Shown here in pieces: positions 24,749-34,000 of a DNA stretch of 64,000 bases (positions are counted from its first letter, which is position 1; the number at the start of each line of letters is the position of its first letter). The stretch comes from Pseudomonas paralactis (GTDB taxonomy: Bacteria > Pseudomonadota > Gammaproteobacteria > Pseudomonadales > Pseudomonadaceae): assembly GCF_001439735.1 (NCBI RefSeq), contig NZ_JYLN01000001.1, positions 496,001 through 560,000 on the forward strand. Direction: 5' to 3'. Position numbers and translations under genes: made by a program. The notes below the pieces were generated by a model. It ran no database searches, was not told the DNA's origin, and saw only the letters and a list, made by a program, of their open reading frames with translations.

Positions 24749-26476
24749 ATGCGGCATCTGTTTACCTTTCTGCTGGTGTTGTTCGCGGGATTCGCCCAGG
24801 CAGCGCCGGGCAACCCCTTCGAAACCAAACCCGATTTCCTCCCGGTGGGCAAGGCCTTCACCTTTACCTCCGAACGCCTTGAAAGTGGCGAAACCCAGCT
24901 GTATTGGCAGATTGCCGACGGTTACTACCTGTACCAGCAACGCATGAAGTTCGACGGTTTGGCCGAACAACCCGTGCTGCCTCAGGGTGAAGCCCATAGC
25001 GATGAGTTCTTCGGCGAACAGCAAGTGTACCGCCAGGGCCTGGAAGTGAAGATCCCCGCTGGCACCACCGGCAAGGTCAAGCTCGGCTGGCAGGGCTGCG
25101 CCGATGCGGGCCTGTGCTATCCACCGCAGTCGATCACCCTAGACCTGGGCGGCAACCCGGCCGTAGCCGCTACCGCGCAGGCCCAGGACCAAAGCCTGGC
25201 CAGCGGCCTGCAGCAACGCAGCCTGGGCTGGAGCCTATTGATCTTTTTCGGCCTGGGCCTGCTGCTGGCGTTCGCGCCGTGCTCGCTGCCGATGCTGCCG
25301 ATCCTCGCCGGCCTGGTGGTCGGTAGCGGCGCCAGCCCGCGTCGCGGCTTTGCCCTGGCCGGCAGCTACGTGGTGTGCATGGCGCTGGTGTATGCCGCCC
25401 TGGGTGTGATGGCCGCGCTACTCGGCGCCAACCTCGCCGCGCTTTTGCAAACCCCGTGGATCCTCGGCAGCTTTGCGGCGTTGTTCGTGCTGCTCGCTCT
25501 GCCGATGTTCGGCTTCTTTGAGCTGCAACTGCCCGCCTTCCTGCGTGACCGTCTCGATAACGTCAGCCGCCAGCAAAGCGGTGGCAGCCTGGTGGGCGCC
25601 GGTATTCTCGGCGCGTTGTCCGGCCTGCTGGTGGGCCCGTGCATGACCGCGCCTTTGGCCGGCGCCCTGCTGTATATCGCCCAAAGCGGCAATGCGCTGC
25701 ACGGCGGCCTGATCCTGTTCGCCATGGGCATCGGTATCGGCATTCCGTTGTTGCTGTTGGTCACTGTGGGCAACCGCTTCCTGCCCAAGCCGGGTACCTG
25801 GATGAACGTGCTCAAGGGCATCTTCGGCTTCCTGTTCCTGGGCACCGCGGTGCTGATGATTCGCCCGGTGGTCGGCGACAGCCTGTGGATCGGCCTGTGG
25901 GGTGCCCTGGCGCTGGTGATGGCTTACTGCGGCTGGACGCTGGCCCGTGAGTTCGGCCTGGCGGCCAAGGTGTTCGGCGCCGGTTCCCTGGTGCTGGGCC
26001 TGTGGGGCGCGGTGCTGGTGGTGGGCGCAGCCGGTGGCAGCGATGAACTGTGGCAACCCTTGAAGGTTTACAGCGGCTCAAAGGTCGCCGGTGCACCGAG
26101 CGCCCACGATGCCTTTACCACCATCAACGACCCGGCCGTGCTGCAAAGCCAACTCGACAGCGCCAAGGCCCAGGGCCAATGGGTGCTGCTGGACTACTAC
26201 GCCGACTGGTGCGTGTCGTGCAAGATCATGGAAAAACAGGTATTCGGCAAACCCGAGGTAATGGACGCACTCAAAGACGTGCGCCTGCTGCGCCTGGACG
26301 TCACCGCCGACAACGCCGCCAGCCGCGAGCTGCTGGGCCGCTACAAGGTGCCGGGGCCACCGAGCTTCGTGTGGATCGGCCCGGACGGTGAAGAACGCCG
26401 TGCCCAACGCATCACCGGCGAAGTGGATGCCACCGCCTTCCTGCAACGCTGGACGCAAACCCGAGACGCGCGCTGA
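24749..26476 (+). CDS. dsbD: Thiol:disulfide interchange protein DsbD (DsbD2 type)
   Basis: The 575-residue protein carries electrons from cytoplasmic thioredoxin to the periplasm. A signal peptide (1-18) precedes the DsbD-alpha domain with Cys pair CADAGLCYPP (near 118-124). Eight membrane segments hold the two membrane cysteines in FAPCSLPM and GPCMTAPL, and the C-terminal thioredoxin-like gamma domain has W-C-V-S-C (Cys488, Cys491). The ATG at 24749 with AAGG seven bases upstream is preferred over a TTG two codons earlier. The next gene starts on the A of its stop (TGATG). It heads a three-gene redox operon. Confidence 0.92.
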   Translation: MRHLFTFLLVLFAGFAQAAPGNPFETKPDFLPVGKAFTFTSERLESGETQLYWQIADGYYLYQQRMKFDGLAEQPVLPQGEAHSDEFFGEQQVYRQGLEVKIPAGTTGKVKLGWQGCADAGLCYPPQSITLDLGGNPAVAATAQAQDQSLASGLQQRSLGWSLLIFFGLGLLLAFAPCSLPMLPILAGLVVGSGASPRRGFALAGSYVVCMALVYAALGVMAALLGANLAALLQTPWILGSFAALFVLLALPMFGFFELQLPAFLRDRLDNVSRQQSGGSLVGAGILGALSGLLVGPCMTAPLAGALLYIAQSGNALHGGLILFAMGIGIGIPLLLLVTVGNRFLPKPGTWMNVLKGIFGFLFLGTAVLMIRPVVGDSLWIGLWGALALVMAYCGWTLAREFGLAAKVFGAGSLVLGLWGAVLVVGAAGGSDELWQPLKVYSGSKVAGAPSAHDAFTTINDPAVLQSQLDSAKAQGQWVLLDYYADWCVSCKIMEKQVFGKPEVMDALKDVRLLRLDVTADNAASRELLGRYKVPGPPSFVWIGPDGEERRAQRITGEVDATAFLQRWTQTRDAR

Positions 26477-27321
26477 TGTTGACCCTGACCATCGGCACCT
26501 TCGCCATCGCCCTGAATCACATCCTGCTGATCAGCGCACTGATTCTCGCCACTCTGGTGGGCTGGCGCGTGGCCAAGCGTGGCGGTGAAAACCCCGAATC
26601 GGTGTTGTTCAGCCTGTTCCTGCTGGGCATGTTGGCCGCGCGCATCAGCTTCGTGCTGATGTACTGGAGTTATTACAGCAACGACTGGGTCGAGATGGTC
26701 GATTTGCGTGACGGTGGTTTCCTCGCCTGGCCCGGCATCATCGCGCTGGTGCTCGGCGCACTGGTGTACGGCTGGCGTCGCCCCGCACTGCGCAAGCCGC
26801 TCAGCGCCGGGGTGATCACCGGCTTGTTGTTCTGGGGCATGGCCAGCCTGTCCCTGAGCCTGTATGAAAAAGGCACGCGCCTGCCGGACATCACCCTGCG
26901 CAACGCCAACGGCGAAGTGGTGCAACTGGCGGACTACCAGGGCGGCCCGCTGGTGATCAACCTGTGGGCCACCTGGTGCCCCCCGTGCAGGCGCGAAATG
27001 CCCGTGCTGGAAAACGCCCAGCGTATGCGCCCCGACGTGACCTTCCTGTTCGTCAACCAGGCCGAAAGCATGCAAAGCGTCAGCACCTACCTGGCCACTC
27101 AGGGCCTGAACCTGGACAACGTGCTGTTTGACGCCAGCGGCCGCCTCGGCCAGGCCGTGGGTTCCATGGCCCTGCCGACCACGCTGTTCTACCAAGCCGA
27201 TGGGCGCCTGATCAACAGCCACCTGGGCGAACTCTCCGAAGCCAGCCTGGCCCGCGCCATGGAACCCTTCGATGACACCACGACAAGGAAACCGACATGC
27301 CTCGCCTCCGCCACCTGCTGA
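26476..27321 (+). CDS. Lgt-like membrane domain fused to TlpA-type thioredoxin
   Basis: The 281-residue protein has two parts. Residues 1-135 hold four hydrophobic segments and echo the Lgt prolipoprotein-transferase layout (AARISFVLMY, then DGGFLAWPGI), but the catalytic Lgt residues are not apparent. Residues 140-270 are a TlpA/ResA thioredoxin domain with WATWCPPCR (Cys168, Cys171) and the cis-Pro loop MALPTTLF. It probably relays electrons from DsbD to DsbG or another periplasmic target; the partner is inferred. It overlaps dsbD by one base and dsbG by 25 bases. The P. aeruginosa counterpart is PA2477. Confidence 0.85.
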   Translation: MLTLTIGTFAIALNHILLISALILATLVGWRVAKRGGENPESVLFSLFLLGMLAARISFVLMYWSYYSNDWVEMVDLRDGGFLAWPGIIALVLGALVYGWRRPALRKPLSAGVITGLLFWGMASLSLSLYEKGTRLPDITLRNANGEVVQLADYQGGPLVINLWATWCPPCRREMPVLENAQRMRPDVTFLFVNQAESMQSVSTYLATQGLNLDNVLFDASGRLGQAVGSMALPTTLFYQADGRLINSHLGELSEASLARAMEPFDDTTTRKPTCLASATC

Positions 27322-28058
27322 CCCTGCTGCCCTTGACGCTCGCCGCCACCCTGGCCCAGGCCGAAGACTGGCCGGCGCCGATCAAACAGATCGAAGCCAA
27401 GGGCGCCAAAATCATCGGTAAATTCGATGCGCCCAGCGGCCTCACCGGCTACGCCGCCCAGTACCAGAACCGTGGCATGGCCCTGTACCTGACCGCCGAC
27501 GGCAAAAACGTGATCGCCGGCAACCTGTACGACGCCCAGGGCAATGACCTGAGCACCGCCCCCCTGGAAAAACTGGTGTACGCGCCGATGGCCAAGGAAG
27601 TCTGGGCCAAGATGGAACACAGCAGCTGGATCCAGGACGGCGACAAAAACGCCCCGCGCACCGTGTACCTGTTCAGCGACCCCAACTGCCCGTACTGCAA
27701 CATGTTCTGGGAACAGGCGCGGCCATGGGTAAAAGCCGGCAAGGTGCAACTGCGCCACATCATGGTCGGCATTATTCGCGAAGACAGCCCCGGCAAATCC
27801 GCCGCCCTGCTCGCTGCCAAAGACCCGCAAAAAGCCCTGCAAGACCACGAAGCGGCCGGCAAGGGCAGCAAACTCAAGGCGCTGGAAAAAATCCCGGCCG
27901 AGGTCGAGGCCAAGCTTGATGCGAATATGAAGCTGATGGATGAACTGGAGTTGTCGGCGACGCCGGCGATTTTCTATCTGGATGACAAGGGTGGGTTGCA
28001 ACAGCAGCAAGGGGCGCCGTCGCCGGAGAAGTTGGTGAAGATTCTTGGGCCGAAATAA
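27297..28058 (+). CDS. dsbG: Thiol:disulfide isomerase/chaperone DsbG
   Basis: The 253-residue periplasmic protein has a signal peptide (1-22, cut after AQA), an N-terminal dimerisation domain and a thioredoxin domain with active site C-P-Y-C (Cys131, Cys134). The cis-Pro loop is SATPAIFY. DsbG keeps single cysteines reduced and reshuffles disulfides, with DsbD as electron source. The ATG at 27297 lies within the end of the tlpA-like gene and follows AAGGAAACCG. A strong bidirectional terminator closes the operon. Confidence 0.92.
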   Translation: MPRLRHLLTLLPLTLAATLAQAEDWPAPIKQIEAKGAKIIGKFDAPSGLTGYAAQYQNRGMALYLTADGKNVIAGNLYDAQGNDLSTAPLEKLVYAPMAKEVWAKMEHSSWIQDGDKNAPRTVYLFSDPNCPYCNMFWEQARPWVKAGKVQLRHIMVGIIREDSPGKSAALLAAKDPQKALQDHEAAGKGSKLKALEKIPAEVEAKLDANMKLMDELELSATPAIFYLDDKGGLQQQQGAPSPEKLVKILGPK

Positions 28059-28070
28059 GGTTTTTTCTAC

Positions 28071-28106
28071 AAAAAAGACCTCCTGAATCGGAGGCCTTTT
28101 TTTTTG
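28071..28106. terminator. Bidirectional terminator after dsbG
   Basis: Six A, CCTCC, a six-base loop, GGAGG and nine T form a rho-independent terminator that works for dsbG. The A run allows it to serve the opposing 911-residue gene as well. Confidence 0.88.
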
Positions 28107-28122
28107 ACTCGGCAACCTCTGA

Positions 28123-30858
28123 TCAAACCTCCTTCACGGTGATGCCTGTTACGGCGAAGTCATTTTCCGGGTCGATACCCATTTCCATATTATCCAGCGA
28201 AAGTCTCAAGGAACTTGAACTGGCCTGGAAGGTACCTTTAAGCAATTCCCAAGCAGTGCCCGGCCGCGTTATCAAAGTAATGTTTACGCCTTGAACTACG
28301 AGCACCAACGCAGGCTTCCTACCGGTACCTGGCGAATAACGATCATGGACCCAGGCACTGAATTCGTACCGTTTCCCCACTTCCAGCCCTGTAAAGTTCT
28401 TGAACATTTTCTCGCGCTGTGTAGCGGGATTAGTTGTATTGGTGTATCCCCCGTCTTCCCGATAATATCCATTCGCAAAATCCGGCGGCACTGGACCTTG
28501 TTTCAGCCATAAATCTCTCGAATCGGTGGCACCCGCGCCCCTTTGCCAGTTATTCCAGTCTTTTCCGGTAGGGTTGAAGTCCGTGTAATCGTAAAACGCC
28601 TTACGAAACTCCAGGTGCAGGACAGGAAACTCAATCGCGCTGGCTTCATGGCCACCAGTCTCTGCCGTGCACTTGAACACCACATCCAACGCGGTTCTAT
28701 TGCGCAGTTTTTCCAGTTCCTGGCGCTTGAGCACCCGCAATACGCTATCGGCCACATCAGCTGGGGTAATCGGCTCGTTGAGCATCACCCTGATAGTGTA
28801 GGGAGAGCCATTTTCCTGAGTGCCTCGACACTCTAGCCATCCCACCTGGCCTGCCAGAATGAACCACCATTGTTCCACAGTGATATGCGCATCCCCTGTA
28901 AAGTTCCTCAGGTCCAAAATCCCCCCCTTGGATGCCGGTGGCGTAGCCTGCGGTACAACGGGTGTCGGCAACCGGGTCGGCACACTGATCTTCAACGCAA
29001 GCGTCTTCGACGGCGCCAGCTTACAACTACTGGTCACTATGTAATGGATCAGGATGGTTTTACCTGCGCCCTGGATCACCGCTTCACGCGGGATCGCAAA
29101 ATCGACATAGCCAGGATCGCTATTGCCCGGTTTTGATTCCAACGGCAGGCTCGTACCGTCCGGTTTGACCCACTTCACCTCGATCTCATGACTGGAGCTG
29201 ACCCGCTCATACTCCACCCGCACCGTCACACCGTTCCGGCCATTCCAGATGGTCAGTTGATCATCCACCGCTTCACACACCCTTGGAGGGGGTAGTGTCA
29301 AAGCCTCTTGCTCGATGCTGAAAGTCCGAACAGGGAACTCCACGGCGCTTTCCAGCGCACACTGACCATCGAAGTTCGCCGCAAAATGCAGCTCAAACTC
29401 GCTGCAATCCGCCAGCTTTTGCAACTGGGTCCTGTCCATCGGCGTATCGACCCCATCGTGTAACCAGGCAGCATCAAGCGGCACGCCTTCCAACACATAA
29501 AAACAATAGTCGCTGCCATCCTCAAGCGTACCGGTTACCCACATCCAGCAACATTGCTTCTCTACCGCATAATTCCAAACAGGCACCACCCCCGTCGCAT
29601 TCCCCCTAAAGTTGTTGAGGTCCAAGGTATTCCCCGTTGCCTGTTCAACGCTTGGTCTGGTCAGTTGTGGCGCAAGTACTTTGATCAAGCGCTCAGGCGA
29701 ATACTGGGGCTCGTAACTGTTGAATCGAAGGCTGTAGTTAAGAGTCAAGGTCTTGTTGAAAAGGGCTGCGATGATGTCTGGAGCGACATCGAATGACAGG
29801 TTCGTTTCGCCGCTCTTCACGCCCTGGCAACCGAGTGCCACAGGCCCGTAATTTGGCCCGGACGCGTAAGCACAGACATGGTCACCTTCATACATGCCTT
29901 CATAACTGACAATGGCATGCCCACCGTTGACCGTGTTGGTGGGATTGACCTGCCATTGGCCTGGAGGCAGCTCAACCGATTCGCGCAAATGGGGTGGGTC
30001 CAGATCCTGGGCCGGGTCGACCTGCAAGAGCGAGGTCGTGCGCAGGTGGAAGTCCTCAGCATTGATAGGCAGCGGATTTTCCAGAAGCGGGTCGCCCGGC
30101 TCGGGAAACACAGGCGCAGTCTTGTCCCAAATCACTCCCAGATGGGCGGTGATAGCCGAATAGTCTTCGAGTCTGGATAACCAACCTCGCGAAAGAGAGA
30201 ACTTGAAAACGTGATCAGCATGAGCCTCATGGGGCTGCACCACGTGATCCAACGCCACCCAGATGAAGCGATACGGGGTGACGTGCTGATTACCAGCGAC
30301 GGTGACGAACAGACGTTGGCCTTCATAGATCATCGGCCACGCCTTGATGTGAACGATTTCATCGCCGGTGAAGTTCTGCATCCTCAGCCACGAGGTGTTC
30401 GACTCGTTCCTGGCGTGAAAAAATACCGGCCTCGATACAATCAAATCTTCCTCCCTGATTTGCTGGACTTCCAACTCCAGCGTCAAGGACTCGTGTAATC
30501 GACCTCCCGCCGTGGCCGTGTATTTGAACAGCACGGTGTGCCCAATACAGTAGCTGATCAACTGTGCCGGAATATCGACGACTTCAACGCCGTCAGCCAC
30601 GGAAACGGGCTCGAAAACTGGCTCATCCTGCCCTTTGATAGCCATGTACAACATGACATTGGTGGCCCCCGTCGGGAGTGTCAGTGTGGCTGTCGTGCCC
30701 TTTTCTGCATCAATGGGGTACAACACGCTGTTATTCGCTGCGAACTTGATGATTGGGTAAGGCAATTCCGCTGCGGCCAGCGCTCCTGTAGACGAGGTTG
30801 ACGTAACGCTTACTGCTTGAGCGGAGGGCATATTTTTGGGGGCGGGCTTATTAGCCAT
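28123..30858 (-). CDS. 911-residue repeat protein of unknown function, (A-B)x3-C layout
   Basis: I do not recognise the family by name. Three rounds of an Ig-like beta domain (A) and a second beta domain (B) alternate. The B units open with related motifs: WLRMQNFTGDEIVHI, TLDLNNFRGNATGVV and ILDLRNFTGDAHITV, each with an aromatic-rich strand and a polar 'G-G-xP-Y' turn after it. The last 150 residues look like a jelly-roll carbohydrate-binding module (FTGLEVGKRYEFSAWVHDR, then LSLDNMEMG near the end). There is no signal peptide or membrane segment; the N-terminus is Ala/Ser/Pro-rich. The ATG at 30858 has AGGAG eight bases upstream. It lies downstream of pvdL but has its own promoter region with a perfect palindrome. 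Its codons are less GC-rich at third positions than the flanking genes, which suggests later acquisition. Confidence 0.8.
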   Translation of the reverse strand: MANKPAPKNMPSAQAVSVTSTSSTGALAAAELPYPIIKFAANNSVLYPIDAEKGTTATLTLPTGATNVMLYMAIKGQDEPVFEPVSVADGVEVVDIPAQLISYCIGHTVLFKYTATAGGRLHESLTLELEVQQIREEDLIVSRPVFFHARNESNTSWLRMQNFTGDEIVHIKAWPMIYEGQRLFVTVAGNQHVTPYRFIWVALDHVVQPHEAHADHVFKFSLSRGWLSRLEDYSAITAHLGVIWDKTAPVFPEPGDPLLENPLPINAEDFHLRTTSLLQVDPAQDLDPPHLRESVELPPGQWQVNPTNTVNGGHAIVSYEGMYEGDHVCAYASGPNYGPVALGCQGVKSGETNLSFDVAPDIIAALFNKTLTLNYSLRFNSYEPQYSPERLIKVLAPQLTRPSVEQATGNTLDLNNFRGNATGVVPVWNYAVEKQCCWMWVTGTLEDGSDYCFYVLEGVPLDAAWLHDGVDTPMDRTQLQKLADCSEFELHFAANFDGQCALESAVEFPVRTFSIEQEALTLPPPRVCEAVDDQLTIWNGRNGVTVRVEYERVSSSHEIEVKWVKPDGTSLPLESKPGNSDPGYVDFAIPREAVIQGAGKTILIHYIVTSSCKLAPSKTLALKISVPTRLPTPVVPQATPPASKGGILDLRNFTGDAHITVEQWWFILAGQVGWLECRGTQENGSPYTIRVMLNEPITPADVADSVLRVLKRQELEKLRNRTALDVVFKCTAETGGHEASAIEFPVLHLEFRKAFYDYTDFNPTGKDWNNWQRGAGATDSRDLWLKQGPVPPDFANGYYREDGGYTNTTNPATQREKMFKNFTGLEVGKRYEFSAWVHDRYSPGTGRKPALVLVVQGVNITLITRPGTAWELLKGTFQASSSSLRLSLDNMEMGIDPENDFAVTGITVKEV

Positions 30859-30950
30859 GCTAAGACTCCTGTTCTGCGTCAGATAAGTATCATCGTTGGT
30901 CATGGGGCCAGAAACTCGACCTATCTAACGCTGGAGTCAGGAGGTTGACT

Positions 30951-30968
30951 ACTGTCAGAATTGACAGT
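30951..30968. promoter_or_regulatory. Palindromic operator candidate upstream of the repeat protein
   Basis: ACTGTCAGAATTGACAGT is a 7-4-7 perfect inverted repeat about 93 bases before the repeat-protein ATG and after the pvdL terminator. It has the size of a repressor site. The regulator is unknown. Confidence 0.5.
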
Positions 30969-30979
30969 TCTCACGGAAA

Positions 30980-31007
30980 AGACGGCGCTGCCCGACCAAC
31001 GGGCAGC
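30980..31007 (-). terminator. Probable terminator of pvdL
   Basis: Read on the minus strand GCTGCCCG, a five-base loop and CGGGCAGC are followed by GCCGTCTTTT. The T run is short and slightly offset. It lies 15 bases after the pvdL stop. Confidence 0.65.
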
Positions 31008-31021
31008 CCCCCATTCATGCC

Positions 31022-34000
31022 TTAAAGCCCCTCAAGCTCCGCCATCAAATCACTCAACCGATCCACCTTCTCGGCACTGATCTCGTTGACCGCCAACCCG
31101 TCGATATACTCGGCCAGTTCCGCTACCGTGCTGCACTCGAACATCGCCCGCAGCGGCACGTCGCGCTGCAACGTCTTCTGCACTCGCGACGCGATTTGCG
31201 TAGCCAGCAGCGAATGCCCACCCAGTTCGAAGAAGTTGTCTTGCACCCCAACCCTTTCAACCTTCAACACCTCGGCCCAAATTCCGGCAAGGGTGGTTTC
31301 CAGTTCATTGCGCGGAGCCACAAAGTCCTGGCTGTGCAACTGGCCGATCTCCAGGGCCGGCAGGGCTTGGCGATCGAGTTTGCCGTTGGCGTTTAGCGGC
31401 AGGCGGTCGAGCCATAACCAGTGCAGTGGCACCATGTATTCGGGCAGTTCGGCACGCAGGCGTTGTTTGATGCGGTCCAGGCGCTCGCCAGGGTTCAGCG
31501 TTGCATCAGCCGCCACCAGGTAGCCAACCAGATGCTTGCCATTGACGCCCTCCTGCACGCCAACCGCCGCATCACGCAGCTGCGGTTGTTCGTGCAGGCG
31601 CGCTTCGATTTCACCCAGCTCGATGCGGTAGCCGCGAATTTTCACTTGGTGGTCGATACGCCCGACATACTCCAGCACGCCATCGCTGCGGCGCCGCGCC
31701 AGGTCGCCGGTACGGTAAAGCCGCTCGCCAGGTGCGCCAAATGGGTTGGGCACGAATACCTGGGCGGTGCGCAGCGGATCGCTGACATAACCGCGGCCCA
31801 CACCGGTGCCAGCGACGCACAGTTCACCGACCGCACCCTGGGGCACCAGGTCGAGCGCACCGTCGAGCAGGTACAAACGGTTATTGTCGGTCGGCGTACC
31901 AATTGGCAGGTAAGTACCACGGGTCGAGGCCAGGTCGACGCGGAAGAACGCTACATCATCCGAACATTCCGCCGGGCCATACGCGTTAACCAGACCGATC
32001 TGCGGATAGCGCAGCAACCACTGGTGCGCCAGCTCCGGCGGCATGGCCTCCCCGGTCGGCAACATCCAGCGCAAGCCGTCGAGGCTAATACGCTCCTGAG
32101 CCAACATGCCCTGGATCAGCGACGGCACACTCTCCAGCACCGTGATGCCCTGTGCTTGAACGTGTGCCAGCAACCCTTGCGGATCATGGGCAATGGTGTT
32201 CGGCACAATATCTACCCGCGCCCCAAACAGCGGTGCGGCGAGGAACTGCCAGACGGAAATATCAAAGCTTTGCGAAGCGGTCTGGGCGATCACATCGGCG
32301 TCAGTCAGGTGCAGGTACGGCACCTTGCTCAACTGGTTGTTGAGCATCCCGCGCTGTTCGACCATCACACCCTTGGGCAAACCGGTGGAACCCGAGGTGT
32401 AGATCACGTAGGCAAGGTTGTCCGGGCCACTGTAGACACCTGGGTTTTCGCCACGGGCGGGAATGTCCTCCCACACCAGCAACTGGCAATCGACGTCTTC
32501 GAGCAACGCGATAGCCTGCTCGCGACACGCCTCGGTGCACACCAGCAACGGCGTGCGGCTCAGGTCGATGATGCGGCTCAGGCGCTGGCCCGGCAGGCCC
32601 GGGTCCAGCGGCAGGTAGCCGGCGCCGGCCTTGAAGCTGCCGATGATCATGCCGAGCAAATCCAGCCCACGTTCAGCCAACAACGCCACCGGTTGGTCCA
32701 GGCCGACACCCGCCGCAATCAGCGCGTGGCCCAGACCATTGCTGCGGCGATTCAGATCCTCATAGCTCCATTGCTGGTCAAGACAACTGGCGGCGATACG
32801 CTGTGGATGCTGCGCGACCTGCTCCTCGAACAATTCGATATAGCTGCGCTCCAGCGGGTAGGCATGTGCGCTCTGGTTACAGCCGTCCACGAGAAATTCA
32901 CGCTCCTGCTCGCCAATCAGCGGTAGCTCGGCCATGTCGCCATGGAAACCCTGCACCAGCGCCAGCAACAGGCGCTTGAACTCGGCGAGCATAACTTGCA
33001 CGGTGTTTTCGTCGAAGTAACGCTGGTCGTAGGACAGGTGCAAACCGAGGTCATCCCCCGGATAGCACACGGCCGTCAGCGGGAAGTTGGTGTGGGTGCG
33101 CCCGGAATCCGAGGTGGCATTCAGGCTTTGCGCACGGTCCAGCACCGAGGTTTCCACCGGGGCGTTTTCGAACACGAACAAGCTGTCGAACAGCGGCTGG
33201 CCCTTGGGCAATTCGCTGTGTTCCTGAATCGTCACCAGCGGCAGATATTCGTACTCGCGCAACTGCATATTGCTGTCGAGCAAAGCGCTCAACCACTGGC
33301 GCACGCTGCAAGGCTGATCATCCTCGGGCAGTTTCACCCGCAGCGCGATACTGTTGATAAACAGCCCGACGGTGCGTTGCATTTCGGGCATTTCCACCGG
33401 GCGCCCAGCCACGGTGACACCGAACAGCACATCGCGATCGCCACTCAAGCGCCGCAGCACCAGTGCCCATGCTGCCTGGGCGAAGGTGTTGACGGTGAGC
33501 TGATGCGCCTGGGCCAGCTCGCGCAGTTGCGCACCGTCGCGGGCATCCAGGCGGGTGTAGCAGTCGCCCACCACCATGCCGCCACTGCCACCGGCGTGTT
33601 CACGCAGGAAGGGGCGGTCGCTGGGGATCGGCGTGGCGCGTTCGAAGCCTTGCAGGTTTTGCTGCCACCACTGACGCGCTTCATTGAGGTCCTGGCGTTG
33701 CAGCCAGGCAATGTAGTCGCGGTAGCGCGGCGGCGTCGCCAATTGCGCGTCGCGGCCTTCGCCCAGGGCCATGTAGATATCGAAGAAGTCATTCATCAGC
33801 AGCGAACGGCACCAGGCATCGATCAGGATGTGGTGGTTGCTCATCATGAACCAGTAGCGTGCCTCACCCACGCGGATCAGGCGCAAGTGGAACGGGGCCT
33901 GGTTGAGCAGATCGAAACCGGCTTCGCGCTCGGCCTTGAGCAAGGCTTGCAGGCGCGGTTCCTGCTCGGTCTCGGGGTCGGCGCTCCAGTCCAGGTATTC

